Source: Rhodoblastus sp052145335
GTDB lineage: Bacteria > Pseudomonadota > Alphaproteobacteria > Rhizobiales > Beijerinckiaceae
DNA: 64,000 bases
Reading direction: 5' to 3'
Assembly: GCF_052145335.1 (NCBI RefSeq)
Contig: NZ_JBKQOU010000018.1
Span: forward strand, 1-64,000
Shown here: positions 45,554-54,550 of the stretch, piece by piece
Numbering within the stretch: position 1 is the stretch's first letter
Layout of the letters: each line of letters begins with the position of its first letter
The notes under the pieces: generated by a model
What the model was told of the DNA's origin: nothing
What the model saw: only the letters and a program-made list of their open reading frames with translations
Databases searched by the model: none
Made by a program: the position numbers and the translations under genes

Positions 45554-45701
45554 GTTATTGCTCCTGTTGAGCCGTCCGCCCCCATCGGCTCGTGGCCATC
45601 GATTATCGCAGAAATTGTCGCCCGAACCAAAGAGGAGCATAATGGCGCTCGAGATCAAACGGCCGATTGTTTAGCCGACGCAATTTTCGTTGGTCGCAGC
45701 C

Positions 45702-46391
45702 ATGGCATGTGCTCGCCTCAAGGCAATTGTCCTCCTGGCTCTGGTCGCCACCGCGGCGCCGTGCGGAACGGCGCTGTGCTGGCAAGGCATTCACTCACAT
45801 CGCCCGGTGCAGGGCTACAGGAATCGCCTGCTTCATCGCGATTTGCTGCTCTTGCTTCCAGGCCAGACGATCAATCCGAATTATTCCTTTCCGGAATTGC
45901 CCGGCGCCGGGCTGATCGCGCCGGAGCCCGCTTACCCGCCCTACCCGTCGGAGCCTAATACGGCGCCTTTGATCCCTCACGAAACGCCTTCCTTGCCACA
46001 GGGCATGGTGATCACCGTCTACAAGAATTTATCTGAAAAGCTTGAGCCTGAGGGCAAACAATCTTCGTCGCCTGTCGAACGTCCGAAACAGGCGGCGCAG
46101 CAGTTGGCGACTTGTTGGGAGCCGCCCGTTCCGGCGCGAGGCGACACGGTCGAGGTCACCTTGAGATTTGGCTTCAACAAGATGGGAGAGGTGCTTTGGC
46201 CGCCTCGCGTCACCTATCTTAAAGCCGGGCAGGGAATCTCCGCCGATGAGGTCCGCAAGTCGATTTTGGCGGCGATCAAGGCTTGCACGCCGTTGCGTTT
46301 TACAAATTCAATGGCCGCAAATATGCCGGGCTACCCCCTGGCCGTTCGTTTTGTCGGCCAGCGCGCGGAAGAAACCGGCGGCCGCAACTGA
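45702..46391 (+). CDS. Exported protein with a TonB/TolA C-terminal-like domain
   Basis: A 229-aa protein with a signal peptide (LKAIVLLALVATAAPCGTALC), a proline-rich middle and a C-terminal domain starting at TCWEPPVPARGDTVEVTLRFGFNKMGEV, which resembles the TonB/TolA C-terminal fold seen in alphaproteobacterial cell-envelope proteins. Function unknown. It converges with degP, from which it is separated by 88 bases. Confidence 0.7.
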   Translation: MACARLKAIVLLALVATAAPCGTALCWQGIHSHRPVQGYRNRLLHRDLLLLLPGQTINPNYSFPELPGAGLIAPEPAYPPYPSEPNTAPLIPHETPSLPQGMVITVYKNLSEKLEPEGKQSSSPVERPKQAAQQLATCWEPPVPARGDTVEVTLRFGFNKMGEVLWPPRVTYLKAGQGISADEVRKSILAAIKACTPLRFTNSMAANMPGYPLAVRFVGQRAEETGGRN

Positions 46392-46479
46392 CCTGGCCTT
46401 CTTCCCGGACCTTGCACACCCAAACTGTTTCGGCTCGACCGCCAATGTCTGGTGGTCAAGCCGAAGGCGCTGGCAAGCG

Positions 46480-47961
46480 TCAGTTCAGCGACAGGGCGAC
46501 AAACCTCGCCTGCCCCTGCGCATTGGCGACCAGCAGCAGCGCCGACTTGCGGCCTTCCGCCTTCAGCGCCTTGGCCTGCTTGTCGACCTCTTCCGGCGAA
46601 GCCACCGGCTGGCGGTTGACCTCGACGATCACGTCGCCGGGAGCAAGATGCTGTTCCGCCGCGTTGGATTCCGGATCGACCTTGACGATGGCCACGCCCG
46701 CCTTGACGCTGTCCTTGATCTGGAATTTTCCGCGCACCGTCTCGTCGAGGGGCGACAGGTCGAGGCCGAACACATGAAGTTTCACCGCCGGCTCGGCGGG
46801 CTTCTCGGCAACCGCCGGCTTTTCCCTGGCCGTCTTGGCCTCGCCGTCTTCCAGCCGGCCCAGGGTCACCTTTTTGGTCTGTTCCTTGCCGTCGCGGATC
46901 ACCACCACGTCGACTTGCTTGCCGACCGTCGTCTGGGCGACGATTTTCGGCAATTCGCGCGCATTGGCGACTGGCTTGCCGTCAAAGGATATGATGACGT
47001 CGCCCGGCTTGAACCCGGCCCCTGCTGACGGTCCCTTTTCGTCGACGCCCGACACCAGCGCGCCGCGCGCCTTGCCGATGCCGAGGCTTTCAGCGATGGA
47101 ATCGTCGACGTTCTGGATGCGCACACCGAGCCAGCCGCGCCGCGTCTCGCCGAATTTGATCAATTGCTCGATCACCGGACCGGCGGTGTTGGAGGGCGTG
47201 GCGAAACCGATGCCGATCGAACCGCCGGAAGGCGACAGAATCGCCGTGTTGATGCCAATCACCTCGCCGTCGAGATCGAACAAGGGGCCGCCGGAGTTGC
47301 CCTTGTTGATGGCGGCGTCGGTCTGGATGTAATTGTCGTAAGGGCCGCTCTCTATATTGCGCCTTGTCGCGGAAATGATGCCCGCCGTGACCGTGCCGCC
47401 GAGCGCGAAGGGATTGCCCACCGCCAGCACCCAGTCGCCCACCCGCGCCTTGTCGCTGTCGCCGAACTTGACCGCCGCCAAAGGCTTGGGCGGCTTCACC
47501 CGCAACACTGCGACGTCCACCTTGGCGTCCTTGCCGATGACTTCGGCTTTCAGCTTCGAACCGTCGGTGAAGATCACCTCGATCTCGTTGGCGCCGTCGA
47601 TGACGTGATTATTGGTGACGACAATGCCGGAAGCGTCGATGACGAAGCCCGAGCCGAGCGAACTGGAGCGATGGGAGCGACCCTCGCCGTTCTGCTGGCG
47701 ATGGCGCTTGAGAAATTCCTCGAACATGTCGTCGAGCTGCGAGCCCGGCGGCAGTTTCGGCATTTCGATCTTCTTGTCCTCGACCACCTGGGTGGCCGAG
47801 ATATTGACCACCGCCGGCGTCACTTTTTCCGCCAGATCGGCGAATGAATCCGGTGCGGCATGGGCGAAAGCAGGCGATAGCCCGCCAAGGACCAGCCCGG
47901 CCGACAGGACGACGCCAGCCAGCATGGCGCGTCCAGCTTTTTTTGGGGTCATGCAGATCAT
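46480..47961 (-). CDS. degP: Do-family periplasmic serine protease (DegP/HtrA)
   Basis: Periplasmic chaperone-protease (493 aa). After a signal peptide (AGVVLSAGLVLGGLSPAFAHA) comes the trypsin-like domain with His in NNHVID near residue 120, Asp in DVAVLR near 150 and Ser in GNSGGPLF near 220, then two PDZ domains (RRGWLGVRIQNV and VHVFG... to the end). The start MICMTPKKAG has GAGG 5 bases upstream. It lies 111 bases after hflC; hflKC-degP is a common alphaproteobacterial order. A perfect palindrome lies in its leader. Confidence 0.96.
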   Translation of the reverse strand: MICMTPKKAGRAMLAGVVLSAGLVLGGLSPAFAHAAPDSFADLAEKVTPAVVNISATQVVEDKKIEMPKLPPGSQLDDMFEEFLKRHRQQNGEGRSHRSSSLGSGFVIDASGIVVTNNHVIDGANEIEVIFTDGSKLKAEVIGKDAKVDVAVLRVKPPKPLAAVKFGDSDKARVGDWVLAVGNPFALGGTVTAGIISATRRNIESGPYDNYIQTDAAINKGNSGGPLFDLDGEVIGINTAILSPSGGSIGIGFATPSNTAGPVIEQLIKFGETRRGWLGVRIQNVDDSIAESLGIGKARGALVSGVDEKGPSAGAGFKPGDVIISFDGKPVANARELPKIVAQTTVGKQVDVVVIRDGKEQTKKVTLGRLEDGEAKTAREKPAVAEKPAEPAVKLHVFGLDLSPLDETVRGKFQIKDSVKAGVAIVKVDPESNAAEQHLAPGDVIVEVNRQPVASPEEVDKQAKALKAEGRKSALLLVANAQGQARFVALSLN

Positions 47962-47993
47962 CGAAACCTCACTGGAATTCGTTAAGTATCTTT

Positions 47994-48011
47994 GGCCGCA
48001 ACGTTGCGGCC
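47994..48011. promoter_or_regulatory. Perfect 18-bp palindrome in the degP leader
   Basis: GGCCGCAACGTTGCGGCC is its own reverse complement and lies 33-50 bases upstream of the degP ATG. It may be an operator for a dimeric regulator or a leader hairpin. Confidence 0.45.
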
Positions 48012-48052
48012 ATAGAATCCCTCGCATAAGCTCGGCGTCGCATTCGCTCCTA

Positions 48053-48074
48053 GAGCCAATTCTCGTTTTGGCTC
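48053..48074 (-). terminator. Hairpin at the end of hflC
   Basis: GAGCCAA and TTGGCTC form a 7-bp stem overlapping the hflC stop codon. There is no good T-run on the minus strand, so it is an attenuating or stabilising hairpin at best. Confidence 0.3.
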
Positions 48075-48963
48075 ACGGTTTTGCCGGTTTGCCGGACGCC
48101 TGATCGAAAAAACGGAAGAAGTCGGAACTGGGCGAAACGACGAAACGCGATCCCTTGGTTTTCAGCGCCGCGTCATAGGCCTGCATCGAGCGGTAGAAAG
48201 CGAAGAAATCCGGATCGGGATTGAACGCTTCGGCAAAGATTCGGTTGCGCTCGGCTTCGCCATCGCCGCGCATCGAATCGCCCTGCTGCTGCGCCTCGGC
48301 GACGATGACGGTGGCGTCGCGCTGGGCGCTGGAGCGGATCTGCTGCGCTTCCTGCTGGCCGAGGGCGCGATATTCGGCGGCCTCGCGCGCGCGCTCGGTG
48401 CGCATGCGGTCGAACACCTTTTCCGAAATCTGGCGCGGCAGGTCGACGCGGCGGATGCGCGCGTCATTGATCGAGACGCCGAAACGCTCGGCCTCGCGAT
48501 TGACCTGATCGCGGATTTTCGCCGTCAGGCCCGCGCGGTCGTCGCGCACGATCTGCGTCTGGCTGGCCTCGCCGAGAACGCGGCGCACCGCGGAATTCAG
48601 CACCGAGGCAAGCTGGTTGTCGGCATTGGCGACGCTGCCGACGGTCTGGTAGAATTTCAGCGCATTGGCGATCTTGTAACGCACGAAAGCGTCGACTTCG
48701 AGCCGCTGGTTGTCGGAAGCCAGCACCTCCTGGCTCGACGATTCGAGATCGAGAATGCGATTGTCGAGAAAGACCACGGATTCGATCAGCGGCATCTTGA
48801 AATGCAGGCCCGGGTCGGTCACCAGACCGCGATCGGGAACCGGCTCGCCGAAACGCAACAGCAGCGCCTGCTGGGTCTGATGCAACTCGAAGGTCGCGGA
48901 GAGAGCCACGACAACCAGCACGAAGAAGCCGGCGATGAGAGCGATGGTTTTCGGCTGGATCAT
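48073..48963 (-). CDS. hflC: FtsH modulator HflC
   Basis: Membrane-anchored SPFH/prohibitin protein (296 aa) that forms the HflKC cage around FtsH and tunes degradation of membrane proteins. One N-terminal helix (TIALIAGFFVLVVVALSATFEL) is followed by the SPFH domain (QQALLLRFGEPV) and a long helical segment. Its ATG overlaps the hflK stop as ATGA. Confidence 0.97.
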   Translation of the reverse strand: MIQPKTIALIAGFFVLVVVALSATFELHQTQQALLLRFGEPVPDRGLVTDPGLHFKMPLIESVVFLDNRILDLESSSQEVLASDNQRLEVDAFVRYKIANALKFYQTVGSVANADNQLASVLNSAVRRVLGEASQTQIVRDDRAGLTAKIRDQVNREAERFGVSINDARIRRVDLPRQISEKVFDRMRTERAREAAEYRALGQQEAQQIRSSAQRDATVIVAEAQQQGDSMRGDGEAERNRIFAEAFNPDPDFFAFYRSMQAYDAALKTKGSRFVVSPSSDFFRFFDQASGKPAKP

Positions 48964-50168
48964 GGCTGGGCTCCGGCCGGTTTGGTCTCGGACTGGAAAG
49001 GCGCCAGCGGTAGCAGCGGCGTGACGGCGGCGCGGTCGAGAATGACCTTGTCGCCGGCGCCGAGCACCCGCTCCATGGTCTCCAGATAGAGACGCTGACG
49101 CGTCACTTCCGGCGCCTTCTTGTATTCCTCGAACACCTTCGAATAGCGCGCCGTCTGGCCGCGGGCTTCCGCCACCGTCTGCTCGCGATAGGCTTCGGCG
49201 TCGCGAAGGATGCGGGCGGACTCGCCGCGCGCCTGCGGCACGATGCTGTTGGCCTGCGCCTGCGCCTCGTTGACGAAGCGGCTGCGGTCCTGCTGCGCCG
49301 CCGTCACGTCGCGGAAGGCCGCGATGACGGTGGGCGGCGGATCGACCGACAGCAATTGCACCTGCAGGATGGAGACGCCGGAATGGTACGAATCCAGTAT
49401 GCTCTGCATGGCGGCCTGCGAGGCCGGTTCGATCACCTTGCGCTCGGCGGTGAGCAGGCGCTGGATCTGGGTGCGTCCGACGATTTCGCGCATGGCGCTT
49501 TCAGCCACCGCCTTGATGGTTTCGACCTGATTCTTGATATTGAAGGCGAAGTCCTCCGGACGAACCGGATCGATCTGCCAGATCACCCGGAACTTGACGT
49601 CGGCGATATTCTCGTCGCCGGTCAGCATCAGGCTTTCTTCCGGAATATCGGTCAGCACGCCGGTGTCGGTGCGGCCGCGCGCGCCTATATCGATCGAATT
49701 TCGGTCGGTGACATTGAGCTTGAGATAGGAGCCGATCGGCTCCGGCCAGATGTAGTTGAGGCCGGGCGCGGTCTTGCCGGTATAGCGGCCGAACACCAGA
49801 TTGAGCCCGACCTGATTGGGATCGACGGTGTAAAAGCCGCTGGCGAGCCACAACAGGCAGATCAGCGCCAGAAGGGCGGCGATGCCACGCGGCGAAAAAT
49901 CGCCGGCGGTGAGATTGCGCAATTTATCCTGCGCCTTGCGAACATATGCTTCAAGATCGGGACCGGGACCGCCGGGACCGCCCCCGCCAAATCCTCCGCC
50001 GCCGCCGCCCGGGCCGCCGCCACCCACGCCCCACGGATTTTTTCGCCCCGTGCGCCAAGGATCGTTCCTGGGATCGTTCCTGGGATCTACTCTCGGGTCT
50101 GATGGCTGCTCGGGACCGGCGCCCTCCGGCTTTTGCGGCTGTTCGCCGCCTTGATTGCTCCAGGGCAT
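48960..50168 (-). CDS. hflK: FtsH modulator HflK
   Basis: Partner of HflC (402 aa). The cytoplasmic N-terminus is unusually rich in Gly and Pro, with long runs of G around residues 50-75; then comes one membrane helix (about residues 98-117, IAALLALICLLWLASGFY) and the SPFH domain (VDPNQVGLNLVFGRYTG). The start MPWSNQGGEQ has GAGG upstream. The 324-base region before it carries a nested palindromic repeat. Confidence 0.96.
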   Translation of the reverse strand: MPWSNQGGEQPQKPEGAGPEQPSDPRVDPRNDPRNDPWRTGRKNPWGVGGGGPGGGGGGFGGGGPGGPGPDLEAYVRKAQDKLRNLTAGDFSPRGIAALLALICLLWLASGFYTVDPNQVGLNLVFGRYTGKTAPGLNYIWPEPIGSYLKLNVTDRNSIDIGARGRTDTGVLTDIPEESLMLTGDENIADVKFRVIWQIDPVRPEDFAFNIKNQVETIKAVAESAMREIVGRTQIQRLLTAERKVIEPASQAAMQSILDSYHSGVSILQVQLLSVDPPPTVIAAFRDVTAAQQDRSRFVNEAQAQANSIVPQARGESARILRDAEAYREQTVAEARGQTARYSKVFEEYKKAPEVTRQRLYLETMERVLGAGDKVILDRAAVTPLLPLAPFQSETKPAGAQP

Positions 50169-50492
50169 GAATTCCTCGAATTTTTTATGACAGCCCCTCG
50201 TCCTGAGGAGCCATTGCGTAGGGCGTCGGAAGACGCCCGTCTTACGACGGGCTATGGCGGCGTCTCGAAGGATGCGGCCCGGCGGGCCGTCCCTATATAG
50301 GACGCAGCGAGCGGCGGCACAATCCAAGCCGCGACTATCGGGCGCGACAAATCCCGCCTCGGAGCCCCCCGAAGCTCCGCGAAGTCAACCGGCGCAGTCT
50401 TGAAACGAGGCCACTCGCTCCCAGTTAATGATGACGGATGACGGCTGCTTGGCCGCCCTTCGATCCCTGCTTTCTCTCCCGGAGAAAGAATC
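50169..50492. other. Divergent region between hflK and iorA
   Basis: 324 bases holding the repeat at 50194-50280 and, further right, what must be the promoters of iorA and possibly hflK. I see no other gene or clear promoter motif. Confidence 0.45.
50194..50280. repeat. Nested palindromic repeat upstream of hflK
   Basis: The core 50220-50255 matches the nuoF-nuoG spacer (5563-5598) at 32 of 36 bases and folds as GGGCGTC../..GACGCCC and GCCCGTC/GACGGGC stems. Outer parts GTCCTGAGGAGC and GTCTCGAAGGAT are partly complementary, and CCTTCGAGACGCC recurs near 22470. This looks like a dispersed intergenic repeat. Confidence 0.6.
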
Positions 50493-50951
50493 ATGATCAA
50501 ATTCAATCTCAACGGTGGGCCGCAGGAAGTGGAAGCGGACGGCGACAAGCCGCTGCTGTGGGTTCTTCGCGACGACCTCGGTCTGGTCGGGACCAAATTC
50601 GGCTGCGGCCTGGCCTTGTGCGGCGCCTGCACCGTCTTCATCGACGGCCAGCCGACGCGCTCCTGCCAGACGGCGATTTCCGATGTCGCCGGACGCAATG
50701 TCGTCACCATCGAAGGCGCCAAGGGCAAGGTGGCCGAGGCCGTGCAGGCCAGCTGGATCAAGCTCGATGTGCCGCAATGCGGCTATTGCCAATCCGGGCA
50801 GGTCATGGCCGCCGTGGCGCTGCTGACGAACAAGCGCGCGCCGAGCGACCAGGACATAGACGACGCGATGGCGGGCAATATCTGCCGTTGCAGCACCTAT
50901 CATCGCATCCGCGCGGCGGTCCATGAAGCCGCCAGAATGTTGGGAGCTTGA
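50493..50951 (+). CDS. iorA: Isoquinoline 1-oxidoreductase-type alpha subunit, 2Fe-2S protein
   Basis: Small electron-transfer subunit (152 aa) of a xanthine-oxidase-family molybdenum hydroxylase. The plant-type 2Fe-2S motif is CGLALCGACTVF plus the distal Cys in TRSC; the second cluster motif is CGYCQSGQVM with ICRCSTY. It passes electrons from the Mo site of the next gene product. It lies 1 base before iorB. The true substrate, likely an N-heterocycle or aldehyde, is unknown. Confidence 0.93.
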   Translation: MIKFNLNGGPQEVEADGDKPLLWVLRDDLGLVGTKFGCGLALCGACTVFIDGQPTRSCQTAISDVAGRNVVTIEGAKGKVAEAVQASWIKLDVPQCGYCQSGQVMAAVALLTNKRAPSDQDIDDAMAGNICRCSTYHRIRAAVHEAARMLGA

Positions 50952-50952
50952 C

Positions 50953-53130
50953 ATGCTGGGCTCGCCTCTCACCCGCTTTGCGCCGCCAGCGCAGCCCTCG
51001 CGCCGCGTGTTTCTCATCGGCGCCGCGGCTGTCGGCTCCAGCCTGGTGGTCGGCTTCTCGACGCTTGCGAAAGCCGCAGTCAATCCATTCGAAGGCTATG
51101 TAGCAATCGCGCCCGATGGCGCGGTAACTATCTATTCCGCCCATATGGACATGGGCCAGGGCATTTACTTCGCCCTCGCCACTCTGGTGCAGGAAGAACT
51201 CGACGCCGACTGGGCGAAGGTGACGGTCGACGGCGGCTACGGTAATCCCGCGCTTTACGGCAATCTCGACTGGGGCGGCAAGATACAGGGCACCGGCGGC
51301 TCGACCGGCGTCAATTCATCCTGGGAGCGTTACCGCCGCGCCGGCGCCACCGCGCGCGCCATGCTCGTCGCCGCCGCCGCGGCGCAATGGGGCGTCCCCG
51401 CCAGCGAGATCGAAACCGACAAGGGCGTCGTCAGCCACGCCTCCGGCAAGGTGGCGAGCTATGGCGCGCTGGCCGCCGCCGCCGCTCGCCAGCCCGTGCC
51501 GAGCGAAGCCGCGCTGAAAGACTCGAAGGACTGGAAATATATCGGCAACGAAACGCTGCCGCGCTACGATTCCGCGGCCAAATCGACCGGCCGCCAGAAA
51601 TTCACCATCGACCTGCGCGAACCGGGCATGCTCACCGCCGTGATGATCCACCCGCCGCTGTTCGGCGCGACGCTGAAAAGTTTCGACGCGAGCAAGGCCA
51701 AGGCGGTGAAGGGATTCATCGACGCCGTCGCGACGCCGCGCGGCGTCGCCGTGGTCGCTAGCGGCATGTGGGAGGCGATGAAGGCGCGCGACGCCGTCAC
51801 CGCCGAATGGGACGAATCCAATGCGGTGAAGCTGACCAGCGCCGAACTTTTCGACGAATACCGGCAGGCCGCTGAAAAGGGCGGCGAGGCCGTGGCGGTC
51901 AGCGCCGGAGACATCGACGCAGGATTCGCCAAGGCCGCGAAGATCATCGAGGCGCATTACGAATTCCCCTATCTGGCCCATGCGCCGCTGGAGCCGATCA
52001 ACGCCGCCGCGAGGATGAATCCCGACGGAACGCTGGAGGTCTGGGGCGGGCACCAGATGCCCGACATTTACCAGGCCGTGGCGGCGAAAATCGCCGGCAT
52101 TGCGCCGGAAAAGGTGGTCTTGCGCGTGATGAAGACCGGCGGCGGTTTTGGGCGCCGCGCGGTGTTCGACGCCGACATCATCGTCGAGGCGGTTGCTACC
52201 GCCAAGGCGCTCGGCTGGAAGGCGCCGGTCAAGGTGCAATGGACCCGCGAGGACGACATGCGCGCCGGCCGCTATCGCCCGGCCTTCGTGCACAAGATGA
52301 AGGCGGGGCTCGACGCCAAGGGCGAGTTGATCGCCTTTCACGACACTTTGGTCGGGCAGTCGATCATGAAAGGGACGCCGATGGAGAGAGGCATGGTCCA
52401 CGGCGGCGTCGACGCCACCTCCGTCGAAGGCATGTCGAACCAGCCTTACGCCATTCCCAATCTGCGCATCGACCTCACCACCACCGACCCGAAAATTCCG
52501 GTGTTGTGGTGGCGTTCGGTCGGCTCGACCCATACGGCCTTCGCGCTCGAAGTCTTCATCGACGAGATCGCGCAGGCGGCGGGAAAGGACCCCGTCGCTT
52601 TCCGTCTGGCGCTGCTGAAGGACAAGCCGCGCCACAGCGCCGTGCTGCGGCTGGCCGCTGAAAAAGCCGGTTGGGGCGATCCGCTGCCGAAGGGTGTTTT
52701 TCGCGGCGTCGCCGTGGCCGAATCCTTCCACACCTATGTCGCGCAGATCGCCGAAATCTCGCTCGACAACAACGGAACGCCGAAAGTGCACAGGGTCGTC
52801 TGCGCCGTCGATTGCGGCATTGCGGTCAATCCCGACCAGGTTCGCGCCCAGATGGAGGGCGGCATCGGCTTTGGCCTCGGCGCCATTCTCAAGTCACAGA
52901 TCACGCTCGACAAGGGCAAGGTCGTCCAGGGCAATTTCGACGATTATCAAGTGTTGCAGATCGATGAAATGCCCAAGGTGGAGGTCTATGTGGTCAAATC
53001 GGCCGAATTGCCGACGGGCGCCGGCGAACCGGGCGTGCCGCCGATCGGCCCCGCCGTCGCCAACGCTTACTTCCAGGCGACCGGCAAGCGCATCCGCATC
53101 CTGCCGTTCAGCAACCCGCAGAATGCTTGA
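50953..53130 (+). CDS. iorB: Isoquinoline 1-oxidoreductase-type beta subunit, molybdopterin-binding
   Basis: Large catalytic subunit (725 aa). A twin-arginine signal (SRRVFLIGAAAVG) predicts export with the folded cofactor. Mo-cofactor regions include AHMDMGQGIYFAL, KTGGGFGRRAVFDAD and the C-terminal GEPGVPPIGPAVANA, whose Glu matches the catalytic base position. The two-subunit IorAB layout has no FAD subunit, so electrons likely go to a cytochrome; no cytochrome or XdhC-type chaperone gene is adjacent. Start MLGSPLTRF has GGGAG 7 bases upstream. Confidence 0.92.
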   Translation: MLGSPLTRFAPPAQPSRRVFLIGAAAVGSSLVVGFSTLAKAAVNPFEGYVAIAPDGAVTIYSAHMDMGQGIYFALATLVQEELDADWAKVTVDGGYGNPALYGNLDWGGKIQGTGGSTGVNSSWERYRRAGATARAMLVAAAAAQWGVPASEIETDKGVVSHASGKVASYGALAAAAARQPVPSEAALKDSKDWKYIGNETLPRYDSAAKSTGRQKFTIDLREPGMLTAVMIHPPLFGATLKSFDASKAKAVKGFIDAVATPRGVAVVASGMWEAMKARDAVTAEWDESNAVKLTSAELFDEYRQAAEKGGEAVAVSAGDIDAGFAKAAKIIEAHYEFPYLAHAPLEPINAAARMNPDGTLEVWGGHQMPDIYQAVAAKIAGIAPEKVVLRVMKTGGGFGRRAVFDADIIVEAVATAKALGWKAPVKVQWTREDDMRAGRYRPAFVHKMKAGLDAKGELIAFHDTLVGQSIMKGTPMERGMVHGGVDATSVEGMSNQPYAIPNLRIDLTTTDPKIPVLWWRSVGSTHTAFALEVFIDEIAQAAGKDPVAFRLALLKDKPRHSAVLRLAAEKAGWGDPLPKGVFRGVAVAESFHTYVAQIAEISLDNNGTPKVHRVVCAVDCGIAVNPDQVRAQMEGGIGFGLGAILKSQITLDKGKVVQGNFDDYQVLQIDEMPKVEVYVVKSAELPTGAGEPGVPPIGPAVANAYFQATGKRIRILPFSNPQNA

Positions 53131-53144
53131 AGCGGCAGGCCGCG

Positions 53145-53672
53145 TTAGCGCCGTTTATAATCGACGTAATCCAGCCTGAACTCGTCCTTCGGGCCGCGCT
53201 CCGGCGTTTCGCGGCGCAGTTCCTTCCATTGGCTCCAGTCGATAGCGGGAAAAAAAGCGTCGGCTTCCGGCTCGCAATCGACCAGGGTCAGGCGCAGGTA
53301 TTCCGCTCGCGGCAGACCAAGGCGATAAAGTTCGCCGCCGCCGGCCAGAATGATTTCGGCGGCGTGCATGGCGCGGCCGATGCGATCGGCCAAGGCTAAA
53401 GCCTCGTCGAAATCATGGGCGGTGTGCAGGCGCTCCACCTCTTGCGCGGAAAAATCGCGGTCGCGGGTCACCACGATGGTTTCGCGCCCCGGCAGGGCCT
53501 TGCCGATCGACTGAAAGGTCTTGCGCCCCATGACCAGCGGCCGCCCCCAGGTGATCTCACGAAAACGCTTGAGATCGCTCGACGCGCGCCAGGGGATCGC
53601 GTTGTCCTTTCCGAGCGCGCCATTGCGGGCGATGGCGGCGACGATAGTCAGCGGCAGCGGCGCCTCGCTCAT
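53145..53672 (-). CDS. folA: Dihydrofolate reductase
   Basis: Reduces dihydrofolate to tetrahydrofolate with NADPH (175 aa). The motifs TIVAAIARNGALGKDNAIPW, FREITWGRPLVMGRKTF and the GGG in IILAGGGELY identify it. Its ATG overlaps the thyA stop as ATGA, so the enzyme that makes dihydrofolate and the one that recycles it are translationally coupled. The frame open upstream to 54080 is a shadow in thyA. Confidence 0.96.
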   Translation of the reverse strand: MSEAPLPLTIVAAIARNGALGKDNAIPWRASSDLKRFREITWGRPLVMGRKTFQSIGKALPGRETIVVTRDRDFSAQEVERLHTAHDFDEALALADRIGRAMHAAEIILAGGGELYRLGLPRAEYLRLTLVDCEPEADAFFPAIDWSQWKELRRETPERGPKDEFRLDYVDYKRR

Positions 53673-54475
53673 ACCGCCACCGGCGCCTTGATCGCCGGCT
53701 GCGGGTGATAATCCTCGAAAACAATGTCGCCATAAGTGAAATCGAACAGGTTTTTCCGCGCCGGATTGAGTTTCAGTCTCGGCAAAGGTCCGGGCGTGCG
53801 GGACAATTGCAGCTTCGCCTGTTCGACGTGATTCGAATAAAGATGGGCGTCGCCGAAAGTATGGACGAAATCGCCGACCTCCAGCCCGCAGGACTGCGCC
53901 ACCAGATGGGTCAGCAGCGCATAAGAGGCGATATTGAAGGGAACGCCGAGGAAAATATCGGCCGAACGCTGGTAAAGCTGGCAGGACAAGCGGCGCACGC
54001 CGTCCACTTCCGCGACATAGAACTGGAACAGGCAGTGACAAGGGGCCAGAGCCATGCTCTCGATCTCGGCCGGATTCCACGCCGAGACGACCAGCCGTCG
54101 CGAAAACGGGTTGTTTTTGATTTCCTCGACCAGCCAGGCGATCTGGTCATAGGTTCGCCCGTCGGCGCCGGCCCAGGAGCGCCATTGCTTGCCGTAAACC
54201 GGGCCAAGATCTCCGTTTTCATCGGCCCATTCGTCCCAGATGCCGACGCCGTTCTGCTTGAGATAAGCAATATTGGTGTCGCCGCGTAAAAACCACAGCA
54301 ATTCGTGGACGATGGATTTGGTGTGCAGCTTCTTGGTGGTCAGCAGCGGAAAGCCGGCGGTAAGGTCGAAACGCAATTGCGCGCCGAAAATCGAGGTGAC
54401 TCCGACGCCGGTACGGTCGCTCTTGGTCACGCCCTCGGACATGACGCGATTCAACAGATCAAGATAGGACCGCAT
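53669..54475 (-). CDS. thyA: Thymidylate synthase ThyA
   Basis: Converts dUMP to dTMP using methylene-tetrahydrofolate (268 aa). The active-site Cys is in LAPCHCLFQF near residue 146, and the substrate motifs SDRTGVGVTSIFGAQLRFDL, RRLVVSAWNPAEI and FGDAHLYSNH are complete. It is the flavin-independent ThyA, consistent with the adjacent folA. Confidence 0.97.
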   Translation of the reverse strand: MRSYLDLLNRVMSEGVTKSDRTGVGVTSIFGAQLRFDLTAGFPLLTTKKLHTKSIVHELLWFLRGDTNIAYLKQNGVGIWDEWADENGDLGPVYGKQWRSWAGADGRTYDQIAWLVEEIKNNPFSRRLVVSAWNPAEIESMALAPCHCLFQFYVAEVDGVRRLSCQLYQRSADIFLGVPFNIASYALLTHLVAQSCGLEVGDFVHTFGDAHLYSNHVEQAKLQLSRTPGPLPRLKLNPARKNLFDFTYGDIVFEDYHPQPAIKAPVAV

Positions 54476-54550
54476 TTCAGGGCTCCGCCAAACAAGCCGG
54501 TCAGTTTAGCGATTCGCGGCGCGTTGGAAAGTTTCCAGGAGCTTGGTTGA

